A stretch of 64,000 nucleotides of DNA from Pseudomonadota bacterium (GTDB lineage Bacteria; Pseudomonadota; Gammaproteobacteria; Burkholderiales; Burkholderiaceae_C). The translations under genes and the position numbers were made by a program. Positions 18,455 through 29,364 of the stretch are shown piece after piece. The stretch spans positions 124,001 to 188,000 of the forward strand of contig JAFEEG010000007.1 of the NCBI GenBank assembly GCA_018241225.1, in the 5' to 3' direction. Under the pieces are notes generated by a model. The model saw nothing but the letters and a program-made list of their open reading frames with translations, ran no database searches and was not told where the DNA came from. Position 1 is the stretch's first letter. Each line of letters begins with the position of its first letter.

Positions 18455-19204
18455 ATGCACAAGAAGAAGCTCATTGCCGGCAACTGGAAGATGAATGGCA
18501 GCCTGGCTGCCAACGAGGGCCTGGTGAAGGCGCTCGCCCAAGGCGTGGGAGCGCCTGCCTGCGACGTGGCCGTGTGCGTGCCGGCGCCCTATCTGGCGCA
18601 GGTGCAGTCGCTGGTGGCGGGTACGCCCATTGCGCTGGGTTCGCAGGATGTGTCCCAGCACGAGCAGGGCGCCTATACCGGCGAGCAGTCGGCCGCCATG
18701 CTGCGCGAATTCGGCGTTTGCTACGCCATCGTCGGCCACTCCGAGCGTCGCCAGTACCACGGCGAAAGCGACGAGCTGGTGGCGGCCAAGACCGCTGCCG
18801 CCCTGAAGCACGGCGTGACGCCCATCGTCTGCGTGGGCGAGACCCTGGCCGAGCGCGAGGGTGGCCACACCGAAGAGGTGGTCAAGCGCCAGCTGGCCGC
18901 GGTCATCCACGTCAACGGCCATTGCATCAGCGAGATCGTCGTGGCCTACGAGCCCGTGTGGGCCATCGGCACCGGCAAGACCGCCACGCCCGAGCAGGCG
19001 CAAGCCGTGCATGCGCTGCTGCGCGCGCAGCTGCACCACGCAGCCAGCGACCACGCGGCAGGCATCCGCATCCTCTACGGCGGCAGCATGAACGCCGCCA
19101 ATGCGGCCCAGCTGTTGGCCCAACCCGACATCGACGGCGGATTGATCGGCGGCGCCTCGCTCAAGGCGCCCGACTTTCTGCAGATCATCGCGGCCGCGCG
19201 CTGA
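18455..19204 (+). CDS. tpiA: Triose-phosphate isomerase
   Basis: The 249-aa TIM-barrel enzyme interconverts dihydroxyacetone phosphate and glyceraldehyde 3-phosphate. Visible: [13 protein letters not shown] with the catalytic Lys, GHSERR with the catalytic His region, [14 protein letters not shown] with the catalytic Glu and flexible loop, and the phosphate-binding [12 protein letters not shown] and GGASL. Normal length. It starts 12 nt after the quinone oxidoreductase stop and is followed by secG 47 nt later, a common proteobacterial arrangement. Confidence 0.98.
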   Translation: MHKKKLIAGNWKMNGSLAANEGLVKALAQGVGAPACDVAVCVPAPYLAQVQSLVAGTPIALGSQDVSQHEQGAYTGEQSAAMLREFGVCYAIVGHSERRQYHGESDELVAAKTAAALKHGVTPIVCVGETLAEREGGHTEEVVKRQLAAVIHVNGHCISEIVVAYEPVWAIGTGKTATPEQAQAVHALLRAQLHHAASDHAAGIRILYGGSMNAANAAQLLAQPDIDGGLIGGASLKAPDFLQIIAAAR

Positions 19205-19251
19205 AGTACAGCGCCCAAGTCCGCCCGTTAAGAATTTAGGAGTCCAAGCGA

Positions 19252-19695
19252 ATGAACGTGTTTATGAATCTGCTGGTCGGCATCCAGATGCTGGCCGCCC
19301 TGGCCATGATCGGCCTCATCCTCATCCAGCACGGCAAGGGTGCAGACATGGGTGCGGCCTTCGGCAGCGGCAGCGCCGGCAGCCTGTTCGGTGCCAGCGG
19401 CAGCGCCAACTTCCTGTCGCGCACCACGGCCGTGCTGGCCGCGGTGTTCTTCGTCTGCACGCTGGCGCTGGCCTACCTGAGCCACGCACGCCCGTCGACC
19501 GGCGGCGGCTCGCTGCTCGAGCGCTCTGCCACGCAGCCTGCGCCGGCCGCGCCTGCTGCGCCGGCCGCGCCTGCTGCGCCGGCTCCGGCCTCCGAAATTC
19601 CTGCTGCCGGCGCTGCTGCTCCGGCAGCCGGAACGCCGGCGCCTGCGGCTCCCGCCCCTGCATCGGGCGGCGCTGCGCAGATCCCCAGCAAGTAA
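19252..19695 (+). CDS. secG: Protein-export membrane protein SecG
   Basis: The 147-aa non-essential subunit of the SecYEG translocon has two membrane helices (about 5-24 and 58-78) with the conserved LILIQHGKGADMGAAFGSG loop between them. After residue 85 the protein carries an unusually long low-complexity Ala/Pro tail, about 60 residues, partly encoded by an 18-nt tandem repeat. ATG 19252 follows TTTAGGAG. It is flanked by tpiA and tRNA-Leu, as in many proteobacteria. Confidence 0.95.
   Translation: MNVFMNLLVGIQMLAALAMIGLILIQHGKGADMGAAFGSGSAGSLFGASGSANFLSRTTAVLAAVFFVCTLALAYLSHARPSTGGGSLLERSATQPAPAAPAAPAAPAAPAPASEIPAAGAAAPAAGTPAPAAPAPASGGAAQIPSK
19540..19583 (+). repeat. 18-nt tandem repeat inside secG tail
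   Basis: The unit gcgccggccgcgcctgct is present twice exactly (19540-19557, 19558-19575) plus a partial third copy to 19583. It keeps frame and encodes APAAPA-type residues of the SecG tail. Confidence 0.85.
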
Positions 19696-19710
19696 ATCCA
19701 GTCACTTGTA

Positions 19711-19740
19711 TGCAGTCGTTATCGGAAACGGCTGCATTTC
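19711..19740 (+). terminator. Candidate terminator after secG
   Basis: TGCAGTCGTT (19711-19720) pairs with AACGGCTGCA (19727-19736) over 10 bp with one G-U pair around a 6-nt loop, followed by TTTC. The short T run makes it weaker than the rpsO terminator; some read-through into the tRNA is possible. Confidence 0.55.
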
Positions 19741-19815
19741 AGGGTAAACTCTAAAGCTGTCCGGAAAGCCAAACCCCTCATCTGGGTCCTCATGCCATCC
19801 GGGCACGCATAAACC

Positions 19816-19900
19816 GCCGTCGTGGTGAAATTGGTAGACACGCTATCTTGAGGGGGTAGTGGCGAAAGCTGTGCGAGTTCGAGTCTCGCCGACGGCACCA
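19816..19900 (+). tRNA. tRNA-Leu (anticodon GAG)
   Basis: An 85-nt cloverleaf: acceptor GCCGTCG (19816-19822) pairs with CGACGGC (19890-19896); the anticodon stem CTATC/GGTAG encloses loop TTGAGGG with anticodon GAG (reads CUC/CUU leucine codons); a long class-II variable arm with GGCGAAAGCT follows; the T arm is GCGAG-TTCGAGT-CTCGC. The 3' ACCA is encoded. It sits between secG and nuoA. Confidence 0.96.
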
Positions 19901-19905
19901 AATAT

Positions 19906-19934
19906 CACCGGCAGGGAGCCATTTCCTGCCGGTG
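19906..19934 (+). other. Stem-loop between tRNA-Leu and nuoA
   Basis: CACCGGCAGG (19906-19915) and CCTGCCGGTG (19925-19934) form a perfect 10-bp stem with a 9-nt loop, starting 5 nt after the tRNA. There is no following T run, so it is not a standard terminator. It could protect or help process the tRNA 3' end, or separate it from nuo mRNA. Confidence 0.6.
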
Positions 19935-19956
19935 GCAAGCGGTAAAGAAATCCCCG

Positions 19957-20316
19957 ATGAGCCTCGAAACCTATCTCCCCGTCCTCTTGTTCATCCTGGT
20001 CGGTGTCGGTGTAGGTGTCGCGCCACAGGTCATCGGCTTCTTCCTGGGCCCCAATCGCCCTGACGAGAAGAAAAACTCCCCCTACGAGTGCGGCTTCGAG
20101 GCATTTGAAGATGCTCGCATGAAGTTCGATGTGCGCTACTACCTGGTGGCCATCCTCTTCATCCTGTTCGACCTCGAAATCGCATTTCTCTTTCCTTGGG
20201 CCATTGCGCTCAAGGAGGTCGGCGCCGCTGGCTTCTGGGCCATGATGATCTTCCTGGCCATCCTCGTCGTGGGCTTCGCCTACGAGTGGAAAAAAGGCGC
20301 GCTCGATTGGGAATGA
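19957..20316 (+). CDS. nuoA: NADH-quinone oxidoreductase subunit A
   Basis: The 119-aa membrane subunit of complex I has three helices and the family signature [30 protein letters not shown] split across the first loop and second helix, with the conserved Cys of YECG. It borders the quinone cavity together with NuoH and NuoD. First gene of the nuo operon; the start ATG 19957 has only a weak AAAG ribosome-binding site. Confidence 0.97.
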   Translation: MSLETYLPVLLFILVGVGVGVAPQVIGFFLGPNRPDEKKNSPYECGFEAFEDARMKFDVRYYLVAILFILFDLEIAFLFPWAIALKEVGAAGFWAMMIFLAILVVGFAYEWKKGALDWE

Positions 20317-20331
20317 CGAGGAAAGCGAACC

Positions 20332-20811
20332 ATGGCCATTGAAGGCGTCCTGAAAGAAGGCTTTGTCACCACCACGTACGACACGGTGGTGAACTGGGCC
20401 AAGACCGGCTCTCTGTGGCCGATGACATTCGGCCTCGCATGCTGCGCCGTCGAGATGATGCACGCGGGCGCGGCCCGCTACGACATCGACCGCTTCGGCA
20501 TGCTGTTCCGGCCCAGCCCCCGCCAGTCCGACCTGATGATCGTGGCCGGCACGCTGTGCAACAAGATGGCGCCGGCGCTGCGCAAGGTCTACGACCAGAT
20601 GCCCGAGCCGCGCTGGGTGCTGTCGATGGGCTCGTGCGCCAACGGCGGCGGCTACTACCACTACAGCTACTCGGTCGTGCGCGGCTGCGATCGCATCGTG
20701 CCCGTCGATGTCTACGTTCCCGGCTGCCCGCCCACCGCGGAAGCGCTGCTGTACGGAATCATCCAGTTGCAGCAGAAGATCCGCCGCACCAACACCATTG
20801 CGCGCGCCTGA
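20332..20811 (+). CDS. nuoB: NADH-quinone oxidoreductase subunit B
   Basis: The 159-aa peripheral subunit carries the terminal [4Fe-4S] cluster N2. Its ligands are visible as the tandem cysteines C37-C38 in [14 protein letters not shown], the Cys in [15 protein letters not shown] and the Cys in [15 protein letters not shown]. It donates electrons to quinone at the interface with NuoD. 15 nt separate it from nuoA and 15 nt from nuoC. Confidence 0.98.
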   Translation: MAIEGVLKEGFVTTTYDTVVNWAKTGSLWPMTFGLACCAVEMMHAGAARYDIDRFGMLFRPSPRQSDLMIVAGTLCNKMAPALRKVYDQMPEPRWVLSMGSCANGGGYYHYSYSVVRGCDRIVPVDVYVPGCPPTAEALLYGIIQLQQKIRRTNTIARA

Positions 20812-20826
20812 GGACGGACACCGACG

Positions 20827-21441
20827 ATGACCGATATCGCCATTTCTCCCGAGGCCCTGCAGGCCGCCATCACCGACGCGCTCGGCGCTCGCGCCAAGAG
20901 CGTGACCGTCGCCCTGGGCGAGGTGAACGTGGTGGTGGGCGCTGCCGACTACCTCGAGGCCGCACACATCCTGCGTGATGCGCCGGGCTGCCGCTTCGAG
21001 CAGCTCATCGACCTGTGCGGCGTCGACTACCAGGAATACCGCGACGGCCAGTGGGAAGGCGAGCGCTTCTGCGTCGTCAGCCACCTGCTGTCCGTGAGCC
21101 TGAACCAGCGTGTGCGCCTGAAGGTGTTTGCGCCGAACGAAGACCTGCCGGTGGTCGACTCCGTCACCCCGGTGTGGAATGCCGCCGAATGGTTCGAGCG
21201 CGAAGCCTTCGACCTGTATGGCATCGTGTTCGAAGGACATGACGACCTGCGCCGCATCCTGACCGACTACGGCTTCATCGGCCACCCGTTCCGCAAGGAC
21301 TTCCCGGTTTCGGGTCATGTCGAAATGCGTTACGACCCCGAGCAAAAGCGCGTCATCTACCAGCCGGTGACGATCGAGCCGCGCGAAATCACCCCGCGTG
21401 TGATCCGCGAAGACAACTACGGCGGCGGCCTGCGCCACTGA
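20827..21441 (+). CDS. nuoC: NADH-quinone oxidoreductase subunit C (30 kDa)
   Basis: The 204-aa protein is a separate NuoC, not fused to NuoD as in E. coli. The signature region [31 protein letters not shown] is complete and the protein ends in GGGLRH. It helps connect the hydrophilic arm to the NuoB/D module. Spaced 16 nt from nuoD. Confidence 0.97.
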   Translation: MTDIAISPEALQAAITDALGARAKSVTVALGEVNVVVGAADYLEAAHILRDAPGCRFEQLIDLCGVDYQEYRDGQWEGERFCVVSHLLSVSLNQRVRLKVFAPNEDLPVVDSVTPVWNAAEWFEREAFDLYGIVFEGHDDLRRILTDYGFIGHPFRKDFPVSGHVEMRYDPEQKRVIYQPVTIEPREITPRVIREDNYGGGLRH

Positions 21442-21457
21442 CCCGAGCTGCGTACCC

Positions 21458-22711
21458 ATGGCTGAAATCAAGAACTACACACTCAACTTCGGTCCCCAGC
21501 ATCCTGCAGCGCACGGTGTGCTGCGTCTGGTGCTGGAGCTCGACGGCGAAGTCATCCAGCGCGCCGATCCGCACATCGGCCTGCTGCACCGCGCCACCGA
21601 AAAGCTGGCCGAAACGCGCACTTTCATCCAGTCGCTGCCCTACATGGATCGTCTCGACTACGTGTCGATGATGAGCAACGAGCATGCGTACTGCCTGGCC
21701 ATCGAGAAGATGATGGGCCTGGATGTGCCCATCCGCGCCCAGTACATCCGCGTCATGTTCGCGGAAATCACGCGCCTGCTGAACCACCTGCTGTGGCTGG
21801 GTGCGCACGGTCTGGACTGCGGTGCGATGAACATGCTCATCTACTGCTTCCGCGAGCGTGAAGACCTGTTCGACATGTACGAAGCGGTGTCGGGTGCGCG
21901 CATGCACGCGGCCTACTTCCGTCCGGGTGGCGTGTACCGCGACCTGCCGGACGCCATGCCGCAGTACAAGGTCAGCAAGATCAAGAACGCCAAGGCGATC
22001 GAGAAGCTCAACGAGGACCGTCAGGGCTCGTTGCTCGATTTCATCGACGCTTTCTGCAAACGTTTCCCGGGTTTTGTCGACGAGTACGAGACGCTGCTCA
22101 CCGACAACCGCATCTGGAAGCAGCGCACCGTGGGCATCGGCGTGGTCTCGCCCGAGCGCGCGCTCAACCTGGGCTTTACCGGCCCGATGCTGCGTGGTTC
22201 GGGCATCGAGTGGGACCTGCGCAAGAAGCAGCCCTACGACGTGTACGACCGCATGGATTTCGACATTCCCGTGGGCAAGACCGGCGACTGCTACGACCGC
22301 TACCTGGTGCGCGTCGAAGAAATGCGCCAGGCCAACCGCATCATCCAGCAGTGCTCGACCTGGCTGCGCGCCAACCCCGGCCCGGTCATCACCGACAACC
22401 ACAAGGTGGCTGCGCCTTCGCGTGAGTCGATGAAGTCGAACATGGAAGAGCTGATCCACCACTTCAAGCTCTTCACCGAAGGCTTCCACGTCCCCGAGGG
22501 CGAGGCCTATGCGGGCGTCGAGCACCCCAAGGGCGAGTTCGGCATCTACCTGATGAGCGACGGCGCCAACAAGCCGTACCGCCTGAAGATCCGCGCGCCT
22601 GGCTTCCCCCACCTGGCCGCCCTGGACGAAATGGCCACCGGCCACATGATTGCCGACGCCGTGGCCGTGATCGGCACGATGGACATCGTGTTCGGCGAGA
22701 TCGATCGATGA
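21458..22711 (+). CDS. nuoD: NADH-quinone oxidoreductase subunit D (49 kDa)
   Basis: The 417-aa subunit forms much of the quinone pocket. Marks include [22 protein letters not shown] at the start with the quinone-site His, [23 protein letters not shown], and the C-terminal FGEIDR. It is related to the large subunit of NiFe hydrogenases but lacks the metal cysteines. Its stop overlaps nuoE by ATGA. Confidence 0.98.
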   Translation: MAEIKNYTLNFGPQHPAAHGVLRLVLELDGEVIQRADPHIGLLHRATEKLAETRTFIQSLPYMDRLDYVSMMSNEHAYCLAIEKMMGLDVPIRAQYIRVMFAEITRLLNHLLWLGAHGLDCGAMNMLIYCFREREDLFDMYEAVSGARMHAAYFRPGGVYRDLPDAMPQYKVSKIKNAKAIEKLNEDRQGSLLDFIDAFCKRFPGFVDEYETLLTDNRIWKQRTVGIGVVSPERALNLGFTGPMLRGSGIEWDLRKKQPYDVYDRMDFDIPVGKTGDCYDRYLVRVEEMRQANRIIQQCSTWLRANPGPVITDNHKVAAPSRESMKSNMEELIHHFKLFTEGFHVPEGEAYAGVEHPKGEFGIYLMSDGANKPYRLKIRAPGFPHLAALDEMATGHMIADAVAVIGTMDIVFGEIDR

Positions 22712-23256
22712 GTGATCACATGACTACCGACAAACAGCAAGGCCAATCGGAAGCGCTGGCGCCCTTGTCCGCTGCGACGCTGGAGCGCTTTGCCCGCGAA
22801 GTGGCCAAGTACCCCGAGGCCGGCAAGCAGTCGGCCGTGATGGCCTGCCTGGCCATCGTGCAGCAGGAAGAGGGTTCCGTGACCCTGCAGCGCGAGCGCG
22901 AGATCGCCGCCTACCTGGGCATGGCGCCCATCGCCGTGCACGAGGTCACGACCTTCTACAACATGTACAACCAGCGGCCGGTGGGCAAGTTCAAGCTCAA
23001 CGTCTGCACCAACCTGCCGTGTCAGCTGCGCGACGGTCAGCATGCGCTGCACCACCTCGAGAAGAAGCTGGGCATCCACATGGGCGAGACCACGGCCGAC
23101 GGCCTGTTCACGCTGCAGCAAAGCGAATGCCTGGGCGCCTGCGCCGATTCGCCCGTGATGCTGGTCAACGACCGCACCATGTGCAGCTTCATGAGCAACG
23201 ACAAGCTCGACCAGCTGATCGACGGCCTGCGCGCCAGCACGGAAGGGAAGGCATGA
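22708..23256 (+). CDS. nuoE: NADH-quinone oxidoreductase subunit E (24 kDa)
   Basis: The 182-aa subunit of the NADH dehydrogenase module binds the [2Fe-2S] cluster N1a. Ligand pattern is seen as [12 protein letters not shown] followed by [11 protein letters not shown]. The N-terminal ~25 residues before [13 protein letters not shown] are variable. ATG 22708 overlaps the nuoD stop (ATGA); another in-frame ATG at 22720 is possible. It overlaps nuoF by ATGA too. Confidence 0.97.
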   Translation: MSDHMTTDKQQGQSEALAPLSAATLERFAREVAKYPEAGKQSAVMACLAIVQQEEGSVTLQREREIAAYLGMAPIAVHEVTTFYNMYNQRPVGKFKLNVCTNLPCQLRDGQHALHHLEKKLGIHMGETTADGLFTLQQSECLGACADSPVMLVNDRTMCSFMSNDKLDQLIDGLRASTEGKA

Positions 23257-24599
23257 GCATGAATGCAGCTCAAGTTTTGGCCCAGTTCCAGGCCACCGGC
23301 GTCCAGACCTGCTTCCACAACCGTCACATCGAGCCGCAGATCTATGCGGGCCTCGACGGCACGAATTGGCGCCTGGCCGACTACGAGGCACGTGGCGGCT
23401 ACAAGGCCCTGCGCAAGATCCTCACCGAGGGCCTCACGCCTGACCAGGTGATCGCGGAAGTCAAGGGTTCGGGCCTGCGCGGCCGCGGCGGCGCCGGTTT
23501 TCCCACCGGCCTGAAGTGGAGCTTCATGCCCCGCCAGTTCCCGGGCCAGAAGTACCTGGTGTGCAACTCCGACGAGGGTGAGCCGGGTACCTGCAAGGAC
23601 CGCGACATCCTGATGTTCAACCCGCACATCGTGATCGAAGGCATGGCCATCGCCGCGTATGCGATGGGCATCAGCGTGGGCTACAACTACATCCACGGCG
23701 AGATCTTCCAGGTCTACGATCGCTTCGAAGAAGCGCTGGAAGAAGCCCGTGCCGCCGGTTACCTCGGCGACAAGATCATGGGCAGCGGCTACAACTTCCA
23801 GCTGCATGCGGCGCACGGCTTCGGCGCCTACATCTGCGGCGAAGAAACCGCGCTGCTCGAATCGCTGGAAGGCAAGAAGGGCCAGCCGCGCTTCAAGCCG
23901 CCGTTCCCGGCCAGCTTCGGCCTGTACGGCAAGCCCACCACCATCAACAACACCGAGACCTTCGCGGCGGTGCCCTGGATCATCAACAACGGTGGTCAGG
24001 CCTACCTCGAGTGCGGCAAGCCCAACAACGGCGGCACCAAGATCTACTCGGTGAGCGGTGACGTCGAGCTGCCCGGCAACTACGAAGTGCCCATGGGCAC
24101 GCCGTTCTCCAAGCTGCTCGAGCTGGCCGGTGGCGTGCGCAAGGGCCGCCAGCTCAAGGCGGTGATTCCCGGCGGCTCGTCCGCTCCGGTGCTCCCGGCC
24201 GACATCATGATGGCTTGCACGATGGACTACGACTCCATCGCCAAGGCCGGCTCGATGCTGGGCTCGGGCGCCGTGATCGTCATGGACGACAGCCGCTCCA
24301 TGGTGGAGTCGCTCAAGCGCCTGTCCTATTTCTACATGCACGAGTCCTGCGGCCAGTGCACGCCCTGCCGCGAAGGCACGGGCTGGCTGTGGCGCCTGGT
24401 CGATCGCATCGACCGCGGCGAAGGCCGGCAGGCCGACATGGACCTGCTGGACTCCGTGGCAAGCGACATCATGGGCCGCACCATCTGCGCCCTGGGCGAT
24501 GCAGCGGCCATGCCGGTGCGCGCCATGATCAAACACTTCCGGCACGAGTTCGAGGCAAAGATCCCCGGCTACGTGCCCAAGGCGGCGGCCAAGGCCTAG
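23253..24599 (+). CDS. nuoF: NADH-quinone oxidoreductase subunit F (51 kDa)
   Basis: The 448-aa subunit binds NADH, FMN and [4Fe-4S] cluster N3. The glycine-rich nucleotide site [18 protein letters not shown] is near residue 77, the second motif [17 protein letters not shown] near 190, and the cluster ligands [14 protein letters not shown] near 370 plus a later Cys in [10 protein letters not shown] 23253 overlaps the nuoE stop (ATGA); a start two codons on (23259) is equally possible. Confidence 0.97.
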   Translation: MSMNAAQVLAQFQATGVQTCFHNRHIEPQIYAGLDGTNWRLADYEARGGYKALRKILTEGLTPDQVIAEVKGSGLRGRGGAGFPTGLKWSFMPRQFPGQKYLVCNSDEGEPGTCKDRDILMFNPHIVIEGMAIAAYAMGISVGYNYIHGEIFQVYDRFEEALEEARAAGYLGDKIMGSGYNFQLHAAHGFGAYICGEETALLESLEGKKGQPRFKPPFPASFGLYGKPTTINNTETFAAVPWIINNGGQAYLECGKPNNGGTKIYSVSGDVELPGNYEVPMGTPFSKLLELAGGVRKGRQLKAVIPGGSSAPVLPADIMMACTMDYDSIAKAGSMLGSGAVIVMDDSRSMVESLKRLSYFYMHESCGQCTPCREGTGWLWRLVDRIDRGEGRQADMDLLDSVASDIMGRTICALGDAAAMPVRAMIKHFRHEFEAKIPGYVPKAAAKA

Positions 24600-24623
24600 T
24601 GCCTGAGAACGGCGAAGAACAAT

Positions 24624-26768
24624 ATGGTTGAAATCGAACTCGACGGCAAGAAGGTTGAAATCGCCGAAGGCAGCATGGTCATGCATGCAGCCGACAAGGC
24701 GGGCACCTACATTCCGCATTTCTGCTATCACAAGAAGTTGTCCATCGCGGCCAACTGCCGCATGTGCCTGGTCGACATCGAGAAGGCGCCCAAGGCCATG
24801 CCGGCCTGCGCCACCCCGGTGACGCAGGGCATGATCGTGCGCACCAAGAGCGACAAGGCGATCAAGGCCCAACAGTCGGTGATGGAGTTCCTGCTCATCA
24901 ATCACCCGCTCGACTGCCCCATCTGCGACCAGGGCGGCGAATGCCAGCTGCAAGACCTGGCCGTGGGCTACGGCGGCTCCGCCTCGCGCTACGACGAGGA
25001 AAAGCGCGTGGTCTTCCACAAGGACGTGGGTCCGCTCATCAGCATGGAAGAGATGAGCCGCTGCATCCACTGCACCCGCTGCGTGCGCTTCGGCCAGGAA
25101 GTGGCCGGCGTGATGGAGCTGGGCATGTCCAACCGCGGCGAGCACTCCGAAATCGAAACCTTCGTGGGCGAATCGGTCGATTCCGAGCTGTCGGGCAACA
25201 TGATCGACATCTGCCCGGTGGGTGCGCTTACCAGCAAGCCTTTCCGCTACAGCGCCCGTACCTGGGAGCTGTCGCGCCGCAAGTCGGTCAGCCCGCATGA
25301 TTCCACCGGCGCCAACCTGATCGTGCAGGTCAAGTCCGGCAAGGTGATGCGCGTCGTGCCCTTGGAGAACGAAGAGGTCAACGAGTGCTGGATCGCCGAC
25401 CGCGACCGCTTCTCGTACGAAGCCCTCAACGGTACCGAGCGCCTGACGCAGCCCATGCTCAAGCAGGGCGGCCAATGGCAGCAGGTCGACTGGCAGACGG
25501 CCCTCGAATACGTGGCCAACGGCCTCAAGCAGATCAAGGCCGACCACGGCGCCGACAAGATCGGTACGCTGGCCAGCCCGCACAGCACGCTGGAAGAGCT
25601 CTTCCTGGCCGCGCAACTCACGCGCGCCCTGGGCAGCGACAACATCGACCACCGCCTGCGTCGCGCGTCCTTCGCGCAGACCGCCGGCGTGCGTTGGCTG
25701 GGCACGTCCATCGCGTCGCTGTCGACGCTGCAGCGCGTGCTGGTCGTGGGCTCCAACCTGCGCAAGGACCATCCGCTGTTCGCACAGCGCATCCGCCAGG
25801 CGGTGCGCAAGGGTGGGGCGCTGAACGCCATCACCTCGCAAGCCCTGTTCGCCGATGCCGACGCATGGGCGATCCCGGTGGCCAACGCCGCCGTGGCGCA
25901 GGCTGACCAGTGGGTGTCTCTGCTGGCTGGCGTGGCCGCCGCCATCGCGCAAGACAAGGGCGTTGCCGCGCCCGTCGAGGGCGCGCAGGCCGATGCCAGC
26001 GCCAAGGCCATCGCTGCCTCGCTGGCAAGCGGCGAACGCAAGGCGATCCTGCTGGGCAATGCCGCTGCGCACCATGCGCAAGCCGAGCAACTGCTGCAAC
26101 TGGCCAACTGGATCGGCGCGCAGACCGGAGCGTCTGTGGGCTATCTCACCGAAGCCGCCAACACCGTGGGCGCGCAGTGGGTGGGCGCACAGCCGCAAAA
26201 GGGCGGTGCCAACGCCGCCCAGATGCTGGCTGGCGGCCTCAAGGCCGTGCTGCTGCTCAACAGCGAGCCGGTGTTCGACTCGGCCGCAGGCGCTGCCGCC
26301 GCCAAGGCGCTGGGCCAGGCCGAGATGGTCGTGACCCTGAGCCCCTTCAAGGCCAACCTCGAATTCAGCGACGTGCTGCTGCCGATCGCGCCGTTCACCG
26401 AAACGCCGGGCACCTTCGTCAATGCCGAAGGCCGCGTGCAGAGCTTCCACGCCGTGGTCAAGCCGCTGGGCGAGGCCCGTCCTGCCTGGAAGGTGCTGCG
26501 CGTGCTGGCCAACCTGCTGGGCGTGCAAGGCTTCACCTACGAGTCCACCTCGGACGTGCTGGCGGCTGCCGGCGTGTCGGGTAACGTGCCGGCCGACAAG
26601 CTGAGCAACGAAGCCGCAGCCAATGCAGTGCAGGCCGCTCAAGGCGAGCCGGTGGTGGCGAGCATCTACCAGCTCGACTCCGTCGTGCGCCGCGCGCCGT
26701 CGCTCCAACTCACCGCAGACGCGCGCCGCGCCTCTGAAGTCGTCACCCGCGAGGAGGCCCTGGCATGA
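24624..26768 (+). CDS. nuoG: NADH-quinone oxidoreductase subunit G
   Basis: The 714-aa iron-sulfur subunit has an N-terminal [2Fe-2S] ferredoxin domain ([18 protein letters not shown]), the His-Cys [4Fe-4S] site N5 ([15 protein letters not shown]), a second [4Fe-4S] site N4 ([14 protein letters not shown], then DICPVGAL) and a molybdopterin oxidoreductase-like remainder without evident cofactor. I see no CxxCxxxC for the extra N7 cluster found in E. coli NuoG in the 240-270 region. The C-terminal part is Ala/Gln-rich. Its stop overlaps nuoH by ATGA. Confidence 0.96.
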   Translation: MVEIELDGKKVEIAEGSMVMHAADKAGTYIPHFCYHKKLSIAANCRMCLVDIEKAPKAMPACATPVTQGMIVRTKSDKAIKAQQSVMEFLLINHPLDCPICDQGGECQLQDLAVGYGGSASRYDEEKRVVFHKDVGPLISMEEMSRCIHCTRCVRFGQEVAGVMELGMSNRGEHSEIETFVGESVDSELSGNMIDICPVGALTSKPFRYSARTWELSRRKSVSPHDSTGANLIVQVKSGKVMRVVPLENEEVNECWIADRDRFSYEALNGTERLTQPMLKQGGQWQQVDWQTALEYVANGLKQIKADHGADKIGTLASPHSTLEELFLAAQLTRALGSDNIDHRLRRASFAQTAGVRWLGTSIASLSTLQRVLVVGSNLRKDHPLFAQRIRQAVRKGGALNAITSQALFADADAWAIPVANAAVAQADQWVSLLAGVAAAIAQDKGVAAPVEGAQADASAKAIAASLASGERKAILLGNAAAHHAQAEQLLQLANWIGAQTGASVGYLTEAANTVGAQWVGAQPQKGGANAAQMLAGGLKAVLLLNSEPVFDSAAGAAAAKALGQAEMVVTLSPFKANLEFSDVLLPIAPFTETPGTFVNAEGRVQSFHAVVKPLGEARPAWKVLRVLANLLGVQGFTYESTSDVLAAAGVSGNVPADKLSNEAAANAVQAAQGEPVVASIYQLDSVVRRAPSLQLTADARRASEVVTREEALA

Positions 26769-27841
26769 TCGACGCGATCTACGGCTTCGGCCTCGGCCTG
26801 GGCTCCGCCGGCTGGTGGACCGGGATCATCTGGCCGGTGATCTGGAACCTGCTCAAGATCGTGGTGGTGCTGGTACCGCTGCTGCTGGCAGTGGCCTACC
26901 TCACGCTGTGGGAACGCAAGGCGATCGGCTTCACGCAGATCCGCCTGGGCCCCAACCGCATCGGCCCGCTGGGCCTGCTGCAGCCCATTGCCGACGCACT
27001 GAAGCTGCTCACCAAGGAAATCATCGCGCCGACGGTGGCCAACAAGGGCCTGTTCTTCCTCGGCCCGATCATGACCATCATGCCGGCGCTGGCCGCATGG
27101 GCGGTCATTCCGTTCGGCCCCGACGTGGCACTGGCCAACATCAACGCCGGCCTGCTGTTCGTGATGGCCATCACCTCGCTCGAGGTGTACGGCGTGATCA
27201 TCGCCGGCTGGGCCTCGAATTCGAAGTACGCCTTCCTGGGCGCACTGCGTGCGTCGGCGCAGATGGTGAGCTACGAAATCGCGATGGGCTTCTGCTTCGT
27301 CGTGGTGCTCATGGTCTCGGCCAGCCTGAACATGAGCGACATCGTCATGAGCCAGGGCAAGGGCCACTTCGCCTCCATGGGCGCGGGCTTCCTGTCGTGG
27401 AACTGGCTGTCGCTGCTGCCGATCTTCGTCGTCTACTTCATCTCCGGCCTGGCCGAGACGAATCGCCACCCTTTCGACGTGGTGGAAGGCGAATCGGAAA
27501 TCGTCGCCGGTCACATGATCGAGTACTCGGGCATGAGCTTTGCCATGTTCTTCCTGGCCGAGTACGCCAACATGTGGCTGGTCTCGATCCTGTGCGTGAT
27601 CCTGTTCCTGGGCGGCTGGCTGCCTCCGTTCGAGTTCCTGTCCTTCATCCCGGGCTGGATCTGGCTGGGCGCCAAGACCTTCTGTGTGGTCACCATGTTC
27701 CTGTGGGTGCGCTCGACGTTCCCGCGCTTCCGCTACGACCAGATCATGCGTCTGGGCTGGAAGATCTTCATCCCCGTCACCCTGGTGTGGCTGGTGGTGG
27801 TCGGCGCCTGGATGCAGACGCCTTTCAACATCTGGAAATAA
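26765..27841 (+). CDS. nuoH: NADH-quinone oxidoreductase subunit H
   Basis: The 358-aa membrane subunit has eight or nine helices and joins the peripheral arm to the proton pumps at the quinone entry. Signature segments are visible: [42 protein letters not shown] (acidic loop at the quinone channel) and [15 protein letters not shown]. Start overlaps the nuoG stop. Confidence 0.98.
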   Translation: MIDAIYGFGLGLGSAGWWTGIIWPVIWNLLKIVVVLVPLLLAVAYLTLWERKAIGFTQIRLGPNRIGPLGLLQPIADALKLLTKEIIAPTVANKGLFFLGPIMTIMPALAAWAVIPFGPDVALANINAGLLFVMAITSLEVYGVIIAGWASNSKYAFLGALRASAQMVSYEIAMGFCFVVVLMVSASLNMSDIVMSQGKGHFASMGAGFLSWNWLSLLPIFVVYFISGLAETNRHPFDVVEGESEIVAGHMIEYSGMSFAMFFLAEYANMWLVSILCVILFLGGWLPPFEFLSFIPGWIWLGAKTFCVVTMFLWVRSTFPRFRYDQIMRLGWKIFIPVTLVWLVVVGAWMQTPFNIWK

Positions 27842-27853
27842 CTGGAAATCGCC

Positions 27854-28372
27854 ATGTCTGCGAACTCCACGCTCGCCCCCGCACCGTTCTCGCTGAAGGA
27901 CTTCCTGTCCAGCTTCATGCTGGTGGAGCTCTTCAAGGGCCTTGCCGTGACCGGCAAGTACGCCTTCGCGCGCAAGATCACGGTCCAGTTCCCCGAAGAA
28001 AAGACGCCGCTGTCGCCGCGCTTCCGCGGCCTGCATGCGCTGCGCCGCTACGACAACGGCGAAGAGCGCTGCATTGCCTGCAAGCTTTGCGAAGCGGTCT
28101 GCCCGGCCCTGGCCATCACCATCGAGTCCGATGTGCGTGACGACGGCTCGCGCCGCACCACGCGCTACGACATCGACCTGACCAAGTGCATCTTCTGCGG
28201 CTTCTGCGAAGAAAGCTGCCCGGTCGACTCCATCGTCGAGACGCACATCTTCGAATACCACGGTGAAAAGCGGGGCGACCTGTACTTCACCAAGGACATG
28301 CTCCTGGCCGTGGGCGATCGCTACGAAAAAGAGATCGCTGCCAACAAGGCGGCTGACGCCAAGTACCGCTAA
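27854..28372 (+). CDS. nuoI: NADH-quinone oxidoreductase subunit I
   Basis: The 172-aa ferredoxin-like subunit carries clusters N6a and N6b in two classical motifs, [16 protein letters not shown] and [16 protein letters not shown]. The N-terminal ~50 residues form the amphipathic membrane-contact region ([18 protein letters not shown]). It relays electrons from NuoG to NuoB. 12 nt after nuoH, 14 nt before nuoJ. Confidence 0.98.
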   Translation: MSANSTLAPAPFSLKDFLSSFMLVELFKGLAVTGKYAFARKITVQFPEEKTPLSPRFRGLHALRRYDNGEERCIACKLCEAVCPALAITIESDVRDDGSRRTTRYDIDLTKCIFCGFCEESCPVDSIVETHIFEYHGEKRGDLYFTKDMLLAVGDRYEKEIAANKAADAKYR

Positions 28373-28386
28373 AAAAGTATCGACCC

Positions 28387-29046
28387 ATGGACGTCAAGAC
28401 CGGTCTTTTCTACCTATTTGCCGTGGTGCTGCTGTTTGCGGCATTCCGCGTCATCACCGCGCGCAACCCCGTCTACTCGGCCCTGTACCTGGTGCTGACC
28501 TTCTTCCAGGCTTCGGCCATCTGGCTGCTGCTGCGGGCCGAGTTCCTGGCCATCGCGCTGGTGCTCGTGTATGTGGGCGCCGTGATGGTGCTGTTCCTGT
28601 TCGTCGTGATGATGCTGGACATCGACGTCGACAGCATCCGACAGGGCTTCTGGAAGCATTTCCCGCTGGCCGCCGGCATCGGTGCGCTCATTGCGCTGGA
28701 AATGGCTGCAGTGCTCATGGGCGGCTTTCGCATGGAAGGCACCCCGCGCGGCGCCGCACTGGCCGCTGCGCCGGGCACGTCCAACACCCTGGAGTTGGGC
28801 AAGCTGCTCTATAGCCAATACCTCTATCCGGTGCAGATTGCCGCAGTCATCCTGCTGGTGGCCATCATTGCCGCCATTGCCCTGACGCTGCGCAAGCGCA
28901 AGGACAGCAAGTCCATCGATCCGGCCGACGCCGTGCGCGTGAAGGCGCGTGACCGCGTGCGCATCGTCACGATGCCGGCCACCCGCGCCGCCGAACCGGT
29001 GGTTGCGCAAACGCCCGCCGACGCACAACCGGGAGCCAAGGCATGA
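28387..29046 (+). CDS. nuoJ: NADH-quinone oxidoreductase subunit J
   Basis: The 219-aa membrane subunit has five helices, with the conserved third-helix segment [21 protein letters not shown] that contains the pi-bulge glycine region. The C-terminal ~40 residues after LRKRKDSK are polar and Ala-rich, longer than the E. coli tail. It overlaps nuoK by ATGA. Confidence 0.96.
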   Translation: MDVKTGLFYLFAVVLLFAAFRVITARNPVYSALYLVLTFFQASAIWLLLRAEFLAIALVLVYVGAVMVLFLFVVMMLDIDVDSIRQGFWKHFPLAAGIGALIALEMAAVLMGGFRMEGTPRGAALAAAPGTSNTLELGKLLYSQYLYPVQIAAVILLVAIIAAIALTLRKRKDSKSIDPADAVRVKARDRVRIVTMPATRAAEPVVAQTPADAQPGAKA

Positions 29047-29351
29047 CACTCTCGCTCGGACACTTCCTCTCGCTGGGCGCGATCCTGTTCGCGCTGTCGG
29101 TGATCGGCATCTTCCTCAACCGCAAGAACCTGATCATCTTGCTGATGGCCATCGAGCTGATGCTGCTGGCCGTCAACATGAACTTCGTCGCCTTCTCCTA
29201 TTACCTGGGAGACATGCACGGCCAGATCTTCGTGTTCTTCATCCTGACGGTGGCGGCGGCCGAGTCGGCCATCGGCCTGGCGCTGCTGGTGCTGCTGTTC
29301 CGCAACAAGTCGAGCATCAACGTCGACGAGCTCAACGCGCTCAAGGGCTGA
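29043..29351 (+). CDS. nuoK: NADH-quinone oxidoreductase subunit K
   Basis: The 102-aa protein has three helices with the two conserved buried glutamates ([15 protein letters not shown] and [19 protein letters not shown]) of the E-channel proton path. Start overlaps nuoJ; nuoL follows after 13 nt. Confidence 0.97.
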   Translation: MTLSLGHFLSLGAILFALSVIGIFLNRKNLIILLMAIELMLLAVNMNFVAFSYYLGDMHGQIFVFFILTVAAAESAIGLALLVLLFRNKSSINVDELNALKG

Positions 29352-29364
29352 AGGATAAAAAGAA

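Noticed and set aside
23037..26708. A 1223-codon open frame on the minus strand opposite nuoE-nuoH (and a 1177-codon one opposite nuoL-nuoM)
   Set aside because: Codon bias of GC-rich genes suppresses stops on the opposite strand; the translations are His/Arg/Gly-rich without any recognisable domain, while the plus strand encodes conserved complex I subunits.
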